DNA of 64,000 nucleotides, taken from assembly GCF_004745825.1 (NCBI RefSeq), contig NZ_SRLA01000002.1:1364001-1428000 (forward strand), read 5' to 3'. The notes under the pieces are model-generated. The model saw only the letters and a list, made by a program, of their open reading frames with translations, was not told the DNA's origin and ran no database searches. Below, piece by piece: positions 10,110 through 18,308 of this stretch (position 1 is its first letter; each line of letters opens with the position of its first letter). The DNA is from Hymenobacter fodinae (GTDB lineage Bacteria > Bacteroidota > Bacteroidia > Cytophagales > Hymenobacteraceae). The position numbers and the translations under genes are program-made.

Positions 10110-10943
10110 TTACTTCGCCTTCCTGATGTAAATGTTGCCGTTAAGTGTCTTCATCATAAACTCGGCGCCTCCGCCGTTGATTTTGCCGCTGGTCCAGCTA
10201 TCCACGCTCACGCGGTAGGTGCCGTCTTTAGCAGTGCGGGTTACTTTGGGCGCGTTGTTGTCCACGGCCAGGTCGAAGTCGCTGTAGATTTCGCCGCGGT
10301 CTGATTTCAGCTTCATATTGGCCTTGGCTTTGGCGGGCAGGCTCACGTCAATCTTGCCGTTCACGCTGGAGAAAGCCATGGGCACACCGCTCGTAATGTC
10401 TTTAAAGTCGGTGATAATGTTGCCATTGACGGTGTTCAGCACCGCGGAGCCGGCTACATCTTCGAGCGTAATAGAGCCGTTGACGTTGGAGATTTCCAGC
10501 TCACCGGCCACGTTTTGCACCGAGATGTTGCCGTCGTTTACGGTACCAATCTGGAGGGAAAACTGCCGGGGTACTTTAATCACAAAATCCACCGGGTTCT
10601 GCCACGACTGCGTTTTGATATACACGTGGTTATCTTTTTCCTGGGCCGTCACGTCGAGGCCATTTACCCGCGAAATGCGGCGCATGCCACCGGGGCCGGG
10701 CTCATCAGAGGAGCTGGAGGCGCGACGGCCTTCGCGGTTGGCCACGTCAATGACTACTTCCTTGCCGCTGGTGCCCTCTACTTTAATGGAGCCGCCCACT
10801 AGTTTCAGGTGAAGCGTGCCGGGCTTACCGGGTGAGCTCAGGGCCACCGTGAGTTGTTCTTTACCTGCCTGTTGCGCCACGGTGGGCCGGACCCACGCCA
10901 GAGCGAGCAGGGTCAAGAGGGTTCTATAGAGGAGCTTGTTCAT
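10110..10943 (-). CDS. DUF4097 family secreted beta-strand repeat protein (second of two)
   Basis: Exported protein of 277 residues. It has a signal peptide (MNKLLYRTLLTLLALAWVRPTVA) and then repeated short beta units with the typical DUF4097 pattern of alternating hydrophobics and N-G turns (ISVQNVAGELEISNVNGSITLEDVAGSAVLNTVNGNI). These predict a right-handed beta-solenoid or stacked-strand fold. Function is unknown; the family is often found next to sigma/anti-sigma pairs in Bacteroidota. Its ATG overlaps the stop of the preceding DUF4097 gene by four bases, so the two are translationally coupled. The last gene of a four-gene operon led by an ECF sigma factor. Confidence 0.88.
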   Translation of the reverse strand: MNKLLYRTLLTLLALAWVRPTVAQQAGKEQLTVALSSPGKPGTLHLKLVGGSIKVEGTSGKEVVIDVANREGRRASSSSDEPGPGGMRRISRVNGLDVTAQEKDNHVYIKTQSWQNPVDFVIKVPRQFSLQIGTVNDGNISVQNVAGELEISNVNGSITLEDVAGSAVLNTVNGNIITDFKDITSGVPMAFSSVNGKIDVSLPAKAKANMKLKSDRGEIYSDFDLAVDNNAPKVTRTAKDGTYRVSVDSWTSGKINGGGAEFMMKTLNGNIYIRKAK

Positions 10944-11836
10944 CGGATTTGCTGTTTGATGGTGACGTTGCCGTTGATGGTCTCGAAGCGGAAATCGGTT
11001 CCGCCCTTGCCCAAGCGCACGGCCGTCTCTTTGCTGAGTTTGTATTTGATATTCTGGCCATCGCGCTGCTGATTTTGCGTCACGCGGGCCGGGAGTATTT
11101 CGGCTTTGGGAAAGTCAGTGAACATCTCGCCATGCATGCTCTTGAAGTACAAGTCGCCGGATACGTTGGCGGGGTAGCTCACCAGAATGTTGCCGTTAAT
11201 GGTGTGGTAGGAAGCCGCTTTAGTAGGTGCCACGGCGTAAGTCACATCTACATCGCCATTCACGGTATGGGCCACGGTGGCTTGCTGGGCATTTTTGATG
11301 GTGACGGGCCCATTCACGTTGCGGGCCTGCAAGGGGCCTGTTACGTCTTGCACCAGCATTTTGCCGCCGTTTACGGTGGAAGCGCGCACCTCCATACCGG
11401 CCGGTACTTTCACTACAAAATCAAATTGGTAGGAGTAGTGGGGGCGCTCATTGTTTTTCCAGTTGTCCTGGAAGCGGCCATTCCGCCGTTGGTCGCGGTT
11501 GGGGCGCGAGTCTTGGGGGCCAGCCACGTACAGCAGTACACTGTCGCCGTGCTGCTCAAAGCCGGGTTGGGCTTCTTTCTTGCCCTGCTCCAGCAAGTCG
11601 GCGTTGGGCGCTTTTATGGTCTTGGTGATTTCCACTACCACGGTTTTGCCGCTGTAGCCCTGCACCGTCACGGAGCCGAAGATGTTGTAGAGGGCCAGTG
11701 TGCTGCTGCCGGCGCTACCGGTGAGGGTAAATTCTTTGTTGATTTTCTCGGTGGCCTCGCGGTCCTGGGCTTTGAGGGAGCAGCTAGGCAGCCACAGAAG
11801 GGCCCAGATCAGGCTGAGTAGGAGGGGGCGTTTCAT
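10940..11836 (-). CDS. DUF4097 family secreted protein (first of two)
   Basis: Exported protein of 298 residues from the ATG at 11836. The N terminus MKRPLLLSLIWALLWLPSCSLKAQ ends in a possible lipobox (LPSC), so it may be a lipoprotein. The body has the same N-G-turn beta repeats as its downstream partner (VRASTVNGGKMLVQDVTGPLQARNVNGPVTI). A basic, Asn-rich insertion (NRDQRRNGRFQDNWKNNE) sits in the first third. The start lies within the 3' end of the anti-sigma gene, and the stop overlaps the start of the next gene, showing tight operon packing. It is divergent enough from the second copy to suggest an old duplication. Function unknown. Confidence 0.87.
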   Translation of the reverse strand: MKRPLLLSLIWALLWLPSCSLKAQDREATEKINKEFTLTGSAGSSTLALYNIFGSVTVQGYSGKTVVVEITKTIKAPNADLLEQGKKEAQPGFEQHGDSVLLYVAGPQDSRPNRDQRRNGRFQDNWKNNERPHYSYQFDFVVKVPAGMEVRASTVNGGKMLVQDVTGPLQARNVNGPVTIKNAQQATVAHTVNGDVDVTYAVAPTKAASYHTINGNILVSYPANVSGDLYFKSMHGEMFTDFPKAEILPARVTQNQQRDGQNIKYKLSKETAVRLGKGGTDFRFETINGNVTIKQQIR

Positions 11837-12716
11837 GGTAGGTCGAGGGAGTAGAGGGTTGGGGAGCCTGGTCATTCGACAAGGTCTCAATGCTTTGCTC
11901 GATTTTGTCTTTCACCTGCTTATTCAGGTTGTCCTGCTGGAGCAACTTGCGCAGGGGGCGCACCGAGCGGCGCTCCTGCAGGCGCACCATCACATCGGCC
12001 AGCGCCGATTGCACCAGGGGTGACTCCTGCAGGGGAAGGGAACGAACGAGGCCCTGGCGCACCATGGGGTCTTGGGAGAGCCCACTGAGTACCTCCAGCG
12101 AAGCGAGGCGCACGTTCACGTTCGGGTCTTGGTTGAGGGTGCTGAGCAGAGCCGCCACCACTCGTTCATTAGAGGGCGCCACCTCCTCGGCGTAGCTCAC
12201 CGCCCGCAGGCGCTGCACGGCCGAGGGGTTATTTAGCAAGGCCAATACGTTGGTCTGGTGCACGTCATCCTCAGTAGGAGTAGGGGCACTGGCCGCGGAT
12301 TGCTGTACGGCTAGCTCAGACGTCTCCGAACGGCCTTTCAATCCGTAGCCAGCCACTAGGCCTACCACCAACAGGGCGAGGCTGTAGGCCAGGCGCACCC
12401 CGTAGGCGGGCTGCCACCACTCGCGCACCCGCTCCAGCAGGCCACTCACCGACCAGCGTTGCTTGCGCTGCTCCTCCACCTGAAACTCGGCCAGCATAGA
12501 GTAGAAGCGGGGCCGCATCTGCTCGCTGGGGTCGGGTACGGGCAGCTCGCCCATGTTGGTCCAGAGGGCCCGCACCGTGGCCAGCTCCTGCTGGCAGCCG
12601 GGGCATTGGGTTAAGTGGGCTTCTACGGCTTGGTGCTGGGCAGCTGGTAACGTGCCCGCCAACCAATCCATCAGCTCCTCTTGCACACCCTCACAGTTCA
12701 CGAACTTTGCTTCCAT
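11784..12716 (-). CDS. Anti-sigma factor with zinc-finger (zf-HC2) and HEAT-like repeat domain
   Basis: Membrane protein of 310 residues. The N-terminal anti-sigma zinc finger shows H-x3-C-x2-C (EAHLTQCPGCQQE, about residues 34-46), preceded by CEGVQEELMDWLAG. One membrane helix is at about residues 108-126 (LAYSLALLVVGLVAGYGLKG). The exported part contains HEAT-like alpha repeats (about 160-270; ALLSTLNQDPNVNVRLASLEVLSGLSQDPMVRQGLVRSL), then a Pro/Ser/Thr-rich tail. It overlaps the sigma gene upstream by 26 bases and the DUF4097 gene downstream by 53 bases. It should hold the partner ECF sigma at the membrane; the HEAT region may be the signal sensor (inference). Confidence 0.88.
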   Translation of the reverse strand: MEAKFVNCEGVQEELMDWLAGTLPAAQHQAVEAHLTQCPGCQQELATVRALWTNMGELPVPDPSEQMRPRFYSMLAEFQVEEQRKQRWSVSGLLERVREWWQPAYGVRLAYSLALLVVGLVAGYGLKGRSETSELAVQQSAASAPTPTEDDVHQTNVLALLNNPSAVQRLRAVSYAEEVAPSNERVVAALLSTLNQDPNVNVRLASLEVLSGLSQDPMVRQGLVRSLPLQESPLVQSALADVMVRLQERRSVRPLRKLLQQDNLNKQVKDKIEQSIETLSNDQAPQPSTPSTYHETPPPTQPDLGPSVAA

Positions 12717-13263
12717 TTTCCAGTTTCAAATAAATATCCTTGAGTTGGCAGAGAGCCCGGTGCGCGCGCACCTTCACGGCTCCTACCGTCGTGTCGAGCA
12801 GCTGCGCTATCTGCTCGTATTTCAGCTCCTGAAAGCGGCTCAGCACGAGCACTTCCCGTTGGTCGGGGCTTAGCTTGGCCATGGCCCGGTGGAGCAGCTC
12901 CACATCCTGCGACTTCTGCAAACTGCCGTCGGCGGGGGTGCCGCCGGCAATCTTCTCGGCTAAGTCGGCCACGTCTTTGTGGTGGAGGGAGGGTTTGTCT
13001 TTCTTGGCGGCGTCGGCTAGCACGTTGCGCGCCAAGTGGTACATCCAGGTTCTGAACTCGCCCTCCCCGGTGAAGGTGTGGCGGTACTTCAGCATCCGGT
13101 AGAATACGTTCTGCACCAGATCCTCACTGGCCGTGGCGTTTCCGTTGGAGTGGTAGAAAAACGCAAACAGCGGCCGGTGGTAGCGCTCGAACAGCAGGCC
13201 CATCTTCTCGACCTGGCCGGCCTTCACTTGCAGCATGAGCGAGTTGTCAGTAAGCGAGTTCAA
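12691..13263 (-). CDS. ECF RNA polymerase sigma factor
   Basis: Sigma-70 family transcription factor of 190 residues. Region 2 is at about 22-95 (LFERYHRPLFAFFYHSNGNATASEDLVQNVFYRML, then FRTWMYHLARNVLAD). Region 4 is at about 130-180 (LSPDQREVLVLSRFQELKYEQIAQLLDTTVGAVKVRAHRAL). The start is TTG at 13263, giving NSLTDNSLMLQVKAG, the N terminus usual in this group; the ATG at 13236 would lose that segment. It is the first gene of the operon with the HEAT anti-sigma and two DUF4097 proteins, which are probably its main targets. Confidence 0.92.
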   Translation of the reverse strand: MNSLTDNSLMLQVKAGQVEKMGLLFERYHRPLFAFFYHSNGNATASEDLVQNVFYRMLKYRHTFTGEGEFRTWMYHLARNVLADAAKKDKPSLHHKDVADLAEKIAGGTPADGSLQKSQDVELLHRAMAKLSPDQREVLVLSRFQELKYEQIAQLLDTTVGAVKVRAHRALCQLKDIYLKLENGSKVREL

Positions 13264-13373
13264 GCGTTTGGTCGGTGAGGTGTGGGAGCGTATTCGGCGG
13301 TGGAAACTTCGCCTTTTGGGTAAGGTTACAGCTTCCGGCGAAATATTTTTTTAGGTCTACCGCATAAAGCAAA

Positions 13374-13424
13374 ACAGCTGCTTCAATTCACGCAGTATTA
13401 GCGGGAACTGAAGCAGCTGCATCG
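13374..13424 (-). terminator. Hairpin downstream of the MFS transporter
   Basis: CAGCTGCTTCAATTC and GAACTGAAGCAGCTG form an almost perfect 15-base stem with a loop of about 17 bases, followed on the minus strand by TTTTGC. It is the likely end of the MFS transcript; the U run is short. Confidence 0.6.
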
Positions 13425-13449
13425 AAGAGTAAACCCGAAAGAATGTGCG

Positions 13450-14613
13450 CTAGGCCACTTGTTTAGCTGGCTTTGCGGTAGCGGCGGGGAGGGCCGCTAA
13501 TATTCCAATAGCCGCGCCTAGGCCTGCCACCAGCGCAAACGACACCCGCAAGCTGGAAACCTCCGCAATGAAGCCTATAAGGGGTGGACCCAGCAGAAAC
13601 CCAAAATACCCAATAGTAGAAACCATGGCCAGCGCCACGCCCGGCGAGACGGTGGTGGATTGCCCAGCGGCGCTGTAGGCCAGGGGCGTCACAGAGGCAA
13701 TACCAAATCCTACCAGCAGAAACCCTACTACCGACGGCACAAACGCCGGCCATACCACGGCCGTGAGTAGGCCTAGCGCAATGAGGGCGCTGCTGATCTG
13801 CAGCATGCGGTTGGTGCCGAAGCGGTGCGTGAAATAGTCGGAGATGAAGCGTCCGAGGGCCATGGTGCTCATGCACGCCACGTAGCCGGCCGTAACCAGC
13901 GTAGCATCGGGGCGCACTACTTTCTGGAAGTATACGCCGCTCCAATCAAACATGCAGCCCTCGCAGAGCATCCCGCAAAACGCAATCAGCCCGATGCGCA
14001 AAAGGTAAGGCTCGGGGCGACGGAAACCGGAGCCGCCGGCTTCAGCGCCGGTATCCTGAGGCAAGGTGCGCTGGTGAGCCAACACCGTCAGCAATAGGCC
14101 TAACGCCATTACCAACAGGAAGTGCCGGAGCGGGGTTTGCTGCCACCGAATTAGCAAGGTGCCCAGCGCGCCGCCCAAAAAACCCGCTAGGCTCCAGAGC
14201 CCATGGAAAGAGGCCATAATGGGTTTACCGTAGGCCTGTTGCACGCCAATAGCCTGGGTATTCACGGATATGTTGAGCAGGTTACCGGCAAATCCGAACA
14301 GCACGAGGCTACCCGCCAAGCTCCAAAATCCCGGCGCCCACCCCAGCAGCGGCAAGAAGATGGCGTACAAACTGGTGGCCAGCACCACCACTATCCGGCT
14401 GCCGTAGGTATGCACCATCCACCCCGCCACAGGCAGGGCCAGCATAGAGCCCACCGGCAAGGCCAACAGCAACTGGCCTAGCTCGCCCTCACTGAGCCCT
14501 AACTTCAGACGAATATCCGGAATGCGGGAGGCCCAGGAAGCAAAGCACAACCCTGCTACAAAGAACAGAGCACTAACGGCTACGCGCCGCTGAGCAGGCG
14601 TAATTTCAGCCAT
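13450..14613 (-). CDS. MFS transporter
   Basis: Inner-membrane major facilitator protein of 387 residues with about 12 predicted helices. It resembles the YbjJ / fucose-permease-like branch (SALFFVAGLCFASWASRIPDIRLKLGLSEGELGQLLLALPVGSMLALPVAGW). Substrate is not evident. The ATG at 14613 is used because the upstream in-frame extension is not helix-like. The stop codon TAG is itself part of the repeated word GTGGCCTAG. A long hairpin repeat separates it from the transketolase gene, so it is unlikely to belong to the arabinose regulon. Confidence 0.85.
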   Translation of the reverse strand: MAEITPAQRRVAVSALFFVAGLCFASWASRIPDIRLKLGLSEGELGQLLLALPVGSMLALPVAGWMVHTYGSRIVVVLATSLYAIFLPLLGWAPGFWSLAGSLVLFGFAGNLLNISVNTQAIGVQQAYGKPIMASFHGLWSLAGFLGGALGTLLIRWQQTPLRHFLLVMALGLLLTVLAHQRTLPQDTGAEAGGSGFRRPEPYLLRIGLIAFCGMLCEGCMFDWSGVYFQKVVRPDATLVTAGYVACMSTMALGRFISDYFTHRFGTNRMLQISSALIALGLLTAVVWPAFVPSVVGFLLVGFGIASVTPLAYSAAGQSTTVSPGVALAMVSTIGYFGFLLGPPLIGFIAEVSSLRVSFALVAGLGAAIGILAALPAATAKPAKQVA

Positions 14614-14684
14614 AAGAATGCGGTAAATGAAACGGGGAGCCACAGTATGGCTCCCCGCTAGTACTATCAGTGTCAATGAAAAGT

Positions 14685-14782
14685 AACGTCATGCTAAGCT
14701 TGTCGAAGCATCTCTACCGCTTCAATGCTAGGCCAGTGATTAGCCAGAGGTAGAGATGCTTCGACAAGCTCAGCATGACGTT
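14685..14782. repeat. Long hairpin repeat, copy A (REP-like, GTCATGCTGAGC family)
   Basis: Two 34-base arms (14685-14718 and 14749-14782) are complementary with one mismatch and enclose a 30-base loop that contains CTAGGCC. The arm core is GTCATGCTNAGCTTGTCGAA. Copies B (18182-18285) and C (51612-51723) share the same arms. It sits immediately downstream of the transketolase stop, so it may also end or stabilise that transcript. Confidence 0.85.
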
Positions 14783-14793
14783 CTCTTAGATAT

Positions 14794-16845
14794 TTATGAA
14801 AGAACCTCTTTCTTCTCGATGTCAGCGGGTTGGCCTTGCAGCACCCAGTTGGCCTGCTTCACCACGTTCTCAACTGTGAAGCCGAAGTACTCCAGCACAG
14901 CCTCACCGGGGCCCGACTCGCCGAAGCGGTTCATGGCAATGACGGTTCCTTCGTCGGTCACGTACTTGTGCCAGCCCATGGGCGAGCCGGCTTCCACGGC
15001 CACGCGCTTGCGCACATCGGAAGGAAGCACCTGCTGCTGGTAGGCCTTGTCCTGTTTCTCGAACAGCTCCCACGAAGGCAGGCTTACCACGCGGGTAGGC
15101 ACGCCCTGCTGCTGGAGTTGATCTTGCGCCTGCATCACCAAGGCTACTTCTGAGCCGGTAGCCAGCAGAATCAGCTCGGGCTTGCCACCTTCGGCTTCGC
15201 TGAGGATGTAGCCACCCTTGGCCACACCTTCGCGGGCCGAGCCGTACTTCTCCTGATCGAGCGTGGGCAGCTTCTGGCGCGAAAGCACTAGCACCACCGG
15301 CGACTTCGGCGTGGTCATGGCAATGCGCCACGCTTCTACGGTCTCGTTGGCGTCGGCGGGGCGAATCACCACAATGTTCGGGATAGTGCGTAGGGCTGCT
15401 ACTTGCTCTACCGGCTGGTGAGTTGGGCCATCCTCGCCCAGGCCAATGCTGTCGTGGGTGAACACGAACGTGGCCGCCGACTCAGCCAGGGCCGTGAGGC
15501 GGATGGCGCCGCGCATGTAGTCGGAGAAGGTGAGGAAGGTGCCACCGTAGGTGCGCACGCCGCCGTGCTGGGCCATACCGTTCATGGCCGCGCCCATGGC
15601 GTGCTCGCGCACCCCAAACCAAATGTTGTTGTGCTCATAAGCACCGGGCTGGAAGCTGGCGTCGCCGCCGGTGGGCATCTCGTTGGAGCTGGCCAAGTCG
15701 GCGGAGCCCCCGAACAGGAAGGGTACGCTTTTCTTGAGCGCAGTAAGCGCCTTGCCGGAAGCCTGGCGGGTAGCCATGGCCCCATCGGCGGGCGTGAAGA
15801 CGGGCAGCGAGGCATCCCAGCCTGCGGGGAGCTCTCCCGCAAACGAGGCCCGGAACAGTTCCCACTCCGTTCCAAACTCCTTCTGGTATGCCTCTGATTT
15901 CTGCTGCCATTCGGCCTGAAGCTGAGCACCGCGCTGGCCGGCCTCGGCCAGGTGCGTGCGCACTTCTTCGGGTATTACAAACGTGGCCTCGGGGTCGAAG
16001 CCGAAGAACTCCTTCGCCTTCTTCACATTATCGGGGCCGAGGGGGGAGCCGTGCACCTTGCTGGTGCCTTCCTGCGGGCTGCCGTAGCCGATAATGGTTT
16101 TCACGGAGATGATGGAAGGTCGCTCAGTTTCCTGCTGGGCTGCTTTAATAGCTGCCTCAATGCCGTCGAGGTCGTTGCCGTCCATCACGCGCTGAGTGTG
16201 CCAGCCGTAGGCCTCAAACCGGGCTAGTGCATCCTCGGTGTAGGCCAGGCTAGTGGGCCCGTCGAGGCTGATGTCGTTGTCGTCGTAGAGGTAAATGAGC
16301 TTGCCCAGCTTCAGGTGGCCGGCTAAAGAAGCTGCTTCCGAGGCAATGCCTTCCATCAGGTCACCATCACTCACAATAGAGTAAGTGTAGTGGTCCATCA
16401 GCTCGTGGCCGGGCTTGTTGTACACGGCCCCAATGTGCGCCTCGGCCATAGCCATGCCCACTCCATTTGCAAAGCCCTGGCCTAGGGGGCCGGTGGTTAC
16501 CTCCACGCCGGGCGTCAGGTTCGACTCAGGGTGGCCGGGCGTTTTGGAGTGCAACTGCCGGAAAGCCTTCAGGTCGTCCAGCGACAAATCGTAGCCGTAG
16601 AGGTGCAGGAGGCTATACAACAGCGCCGAGCCATGGCCCGCCGACAGCACAAATCGGTCGCGGTTAGGCCAGGTGGGGTCTTGAGGGTTGAAGCGCAGGA
16701 AGCGTGAGAACAGCACGTATGCCATCGGGGCGGCACCCATGGGGAGGCCCGGGTGACCTGAGTTGGCGGCCTGTACCATATCCACCGACAGCAGACGGAT
16801 GGTGTTCACACTCAATTCAGCGAGAGAAGGATTCGGCTTGGTCAC
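14794..16845 (-). CDS. tkt: Transketolase
   Basis: Thiamine-diphosphate enzyme of 683 residues, the normal full length, transferring two-carbon units in the pentose phosphate pathway. Visible motifs are the substrate-binding [28 protein letters not shown], the ThDP motif [20 protein letters not shown]...DDNDISLDG, and [20 protein letters not shown] in the pyrimidine domain. The start is GTG at 16845 ([24 protein letters not shown]). A LacI-type operator identical in pattern to those of the arabinanase genes lies at 17016, about 170 bases upstream. That suggests this copy is induced by arabinose, whose catabolism enters at xylulose 5-phosphate. A second, housekeeping transketolase may exist elsewhere. 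Confidence 0.97.
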   Translation of the reverse strand: MTKPNPSLAELSVNTIRLLSVDMVQAANSGHPGLPMGAAPMAYVLFSRFLRFNPQDPTWPNRDRFVLSAGHGSALLYSLLHLYGYDLSLDDLKAFRQLHSKTPGHPESNLTPGVEVTTGPLGQGFANGVGMAMAEAHIGAVYNKPGHELMDHYTYSIVSDGDLMEGIASEAASLAGHLKLGKLIYLYDDNDISLDGPTSLAYTEDALARFEAYGWHTQRVMDGNDLDGIEAAIKAAQQETERPSIISVKTIIGYGSPQEGTSKVHGSPLGPDNVKKAKEFFGFDPEATFVIPEEVRTHLAEAGQRGAQLQAEWQQKSEAYQKEFGTEWELFRASFAGELPAGWDASLPVFTPADGAMATRQASGKALTALKKSVPFLFGGSADLASSNEMPTGGDASFQPGAYEHNNIWFGVREHAMGAAMNGMAQHGGVRTYGGTFLTFSDYMRGAIRLTALAESAATFVFTHDSIGLGEDGPTHQPVEQVAALRTIPNIVVIRPADANETVEAWRIAMTTPKSPVVLVLSRQKLPTLDQEKYGSAREGVAKGGYILSEAEGGKPELILLATGSEVALVMQAQDQLQQQGVPTRVVSLPSWELFEKQDKAYQQQVLPSDVRKRVAVEAGSPMGWHKYVTDEGTVIAMNRFGESGPGEAVLEYFGFTVENVVKQANWVLQGQPADIEKKEVLS

Positions 16846-17015
16846 GAGACGTTATAAATAAGGTGGGAAAGATGCTAAGCTACGGCTTCACAAGGCCCTA
16901 GGCCATCTTTCAAATTGCCTGTATACGAGAAAAAGGACCGGAAACGATACCGAAATCGACGCCGGTAGGAGTCACTGCCTTTCCGGGCTAGAAAGGTAAC
17001 ACAGTCACTTATAAA

Positions 17016-17031
17016 ACACAAACGATTGTGT
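17016..17031. promoter_or_regulatory. LacI-type operator upstream of transketolase
   Basis: ACACAAACGATTGTGT: 6-base arms ACACAA/TTGTGT are perfectly palindromic around ACGA. It matches the sites at 18050, 21561 and 21741. It lies downstream of the GH43 gene and upstream of tkt. Confidence 0.75.
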
Positions 17032-17054
17032 GAAATAATAGACTAGTACAGCCA

Positions 17055-18053
17055 TTACGGCTGCACTACGGGCCAACCGGCCGCATCCCACGCGAGCCGT
17101 TCAATGCGCAATTTTGAATGCCCTTTGTCGGCGGCATCGTACCCGTGAAAAACCAGGTAGTCGGCCTTATCAAAAGTGTACACCGAGTTGTGGCCTAGCC
17201 CGAACCAGTTCTTGTCGCCGGCCAGCACCTCGGTGCCGCCACCCTGATCGAGGGCAACACCTGCTTTGTCAACGTACGGACCGGTGACGTTTTTTGAGCG
17301 GCCTACCATGATCTTGTACGTGCTCTGGGGGCCGCGGCAACAGTAGTCAAAGGAGGTAAACAGGTAGTAAAAGTCACCCTTCTTGAAAATGAAAGGCGCT
17401 TCAATGGCGCCATCGCCGGGCAGGGAGTCGTTGAGTTGGGGTGAGCGAGGGCGCTTGGCAATGGTACGCCACTGCTCAGGCTGGGCTGGCGCCTTCAGAT
17501 CGGGCGTGAGCTTTACCAGCTTAATGCCCTCCCAAAAAGAGCCAAACGAGAGCCAGGGAGTACCTTTTTCGTCCCGAATGAGGTTGGGGTCAATGGCGTT
17601 CCACATGTCACGCCCCGGCACCGATTGAATCACCCGCCCATGATCCACCCACTTGAAGTCTTTCGACTTGGGGTCGAGGGTTTTATTGGTAGCTAGGCCT
17701 ATGCAGGAAGTGTTTTTGCCAAACGCCGAGATGGAGTAAAACAACGAGTATACCCCGTTGTGATAAGAGATATCGGGCGCCCAGATGTGGTTGCCTTTAA
17801 AGCCTGGCACCGCCTGTGTTGCCCAAGTGGGCGCCGTGGCAAATATGGGCTGCTCCCGCGTCCAGTTCTTTCGGTCCTTCGACGACCATACGGCAATACC
17901 CGGGCCGGTGCAGAACATATAGTACGTGCCATTCTGCTGAGCCATTACCGGGTCGTGAGCCGGGATGAGAGCGGGCACAGTCTGGGCCGAGGAACCGAGG
18001 TGGCCTAGCAGGAACGCTAGCACCAGAAACCGCTTTAGGAAGATGGAATACAT
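17055..18053 (-). CDS. GH43 arabinan endo-1,5-alpha-L-arabinosidase
   Basis: Exported glycosidase of 332 residues. A signal peptide (MYSIFLKRFLVLAFLLGHLGSSAQ) is followed by a single five-bladed GH43 domain. The catalytic acids are visible in order: PAHDPVMAQ (base), NAIDPNLIRD (modulator) and GAIEAPFIF (acid). The arabinanase-type His is in FGLGHNSVY, and CCRGPQSTYKIMVGRS matches the equivalent strand of the first GH43 here (CCQGASSTYYIQVGRS). It lacks the lectin and T9SS domains of that protein, so it is probably periplasmic. An operator overlaps its start codon. It should cut linear arabino-oligosaccharides for the GH51 and second GH43 enzymes upstream. Confidence 0.93.
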   Translation of the reverse strand: MYSIFLKRFLVLAFLLGHLGSSAQTVPALIPAHDPVMAQQNGTYYMFCTGPGIAVWSSKDRKNWTREQPIFATAPTWATQAVPGFKGNHIWAPDISYHNGVYSLFYSISAFGKNTSCIGLATNKTLDPKSKDFKWVDHGRVIQSVPGRDMWNAIDPNLIRDEKGTPWLSFGSFWEGIKLVKLTPDLKAPAQPEQWRTIAKRPRSPQLNDSLPGDGAIEAPFIFKKGDFYYLFTSFDYCCRGPQSTYKIMVGRSKNVTGPYVDKAGVALDQGGGTEVLAGDKNWFGLGHNSVYTFDKADYLVFHGYDAADKGHSKLRIERLAWDAAGWPVVQP

Positions 18054-18065
18054 AAACGATTGTGT
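18050..18065. promoter_or_regulatory. LacI-type operator overlapping the GH43 start
   Basis: ACATAAACGATTGTGT: one half-site is perfect and the other has a single change (ACATAA for ACACAA). It overlaps the ATG at 18053, so repressor bound here would block initiation or translation of the GH43 gene. Confidence 0.6.
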
Positions 18066-18181
18066 AATCTTGGCGGAAATTTCTTGCTGTTTAGCGGCCT
18101 AAAAAATTGCGGCAATTTGGCTAGCAGCTTCTTGGTCTGACCAGTAAACATTGGGCACTGCTAGCATACCACCACACTGAC

Positions 18182-18285
18182 CGTCATGCTGAGCGCGGTG
18201 TCGAAGCACCTTGACCGCTTCGTAGCAACAGGCCTAGGCAGTAGTTAGCCAGAGGCAAGATGCTTCGACCTTGCTCAGCATGACG
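18182..18285. repeat. Long hairpin repeat, copy B
   Basis: The left arm begins CGTCATGCTGAGC and the right arm ends GCTCAGCATGACG; the inner parts (TCGAAGCA... and ...TGCTTCGA) also pair, with several mismatches. The loop again contains AGGCCTAGGC. It lies between the two GH43 genes and downstream of the 18309 gene stop. Confidence 0.8.
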
Positions 18286-18308
18286 TGTAAGTGGTCGTTC
18301 TAGGCCAC

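Noticed and set aside
10949..11821. 290-residue plus-strand open frame opposite the first DUF4097 gene
   Set aside because: High GC leaves antisense frames open; the translation has no family features and the minus-strand operon is fully overlapping and coherent.
14685..14782. Insertion-sequence end or attachment site
   Set aside because: No transposase or target duplication lies beside it; the repeated hairpin form fits a REP-like element better.
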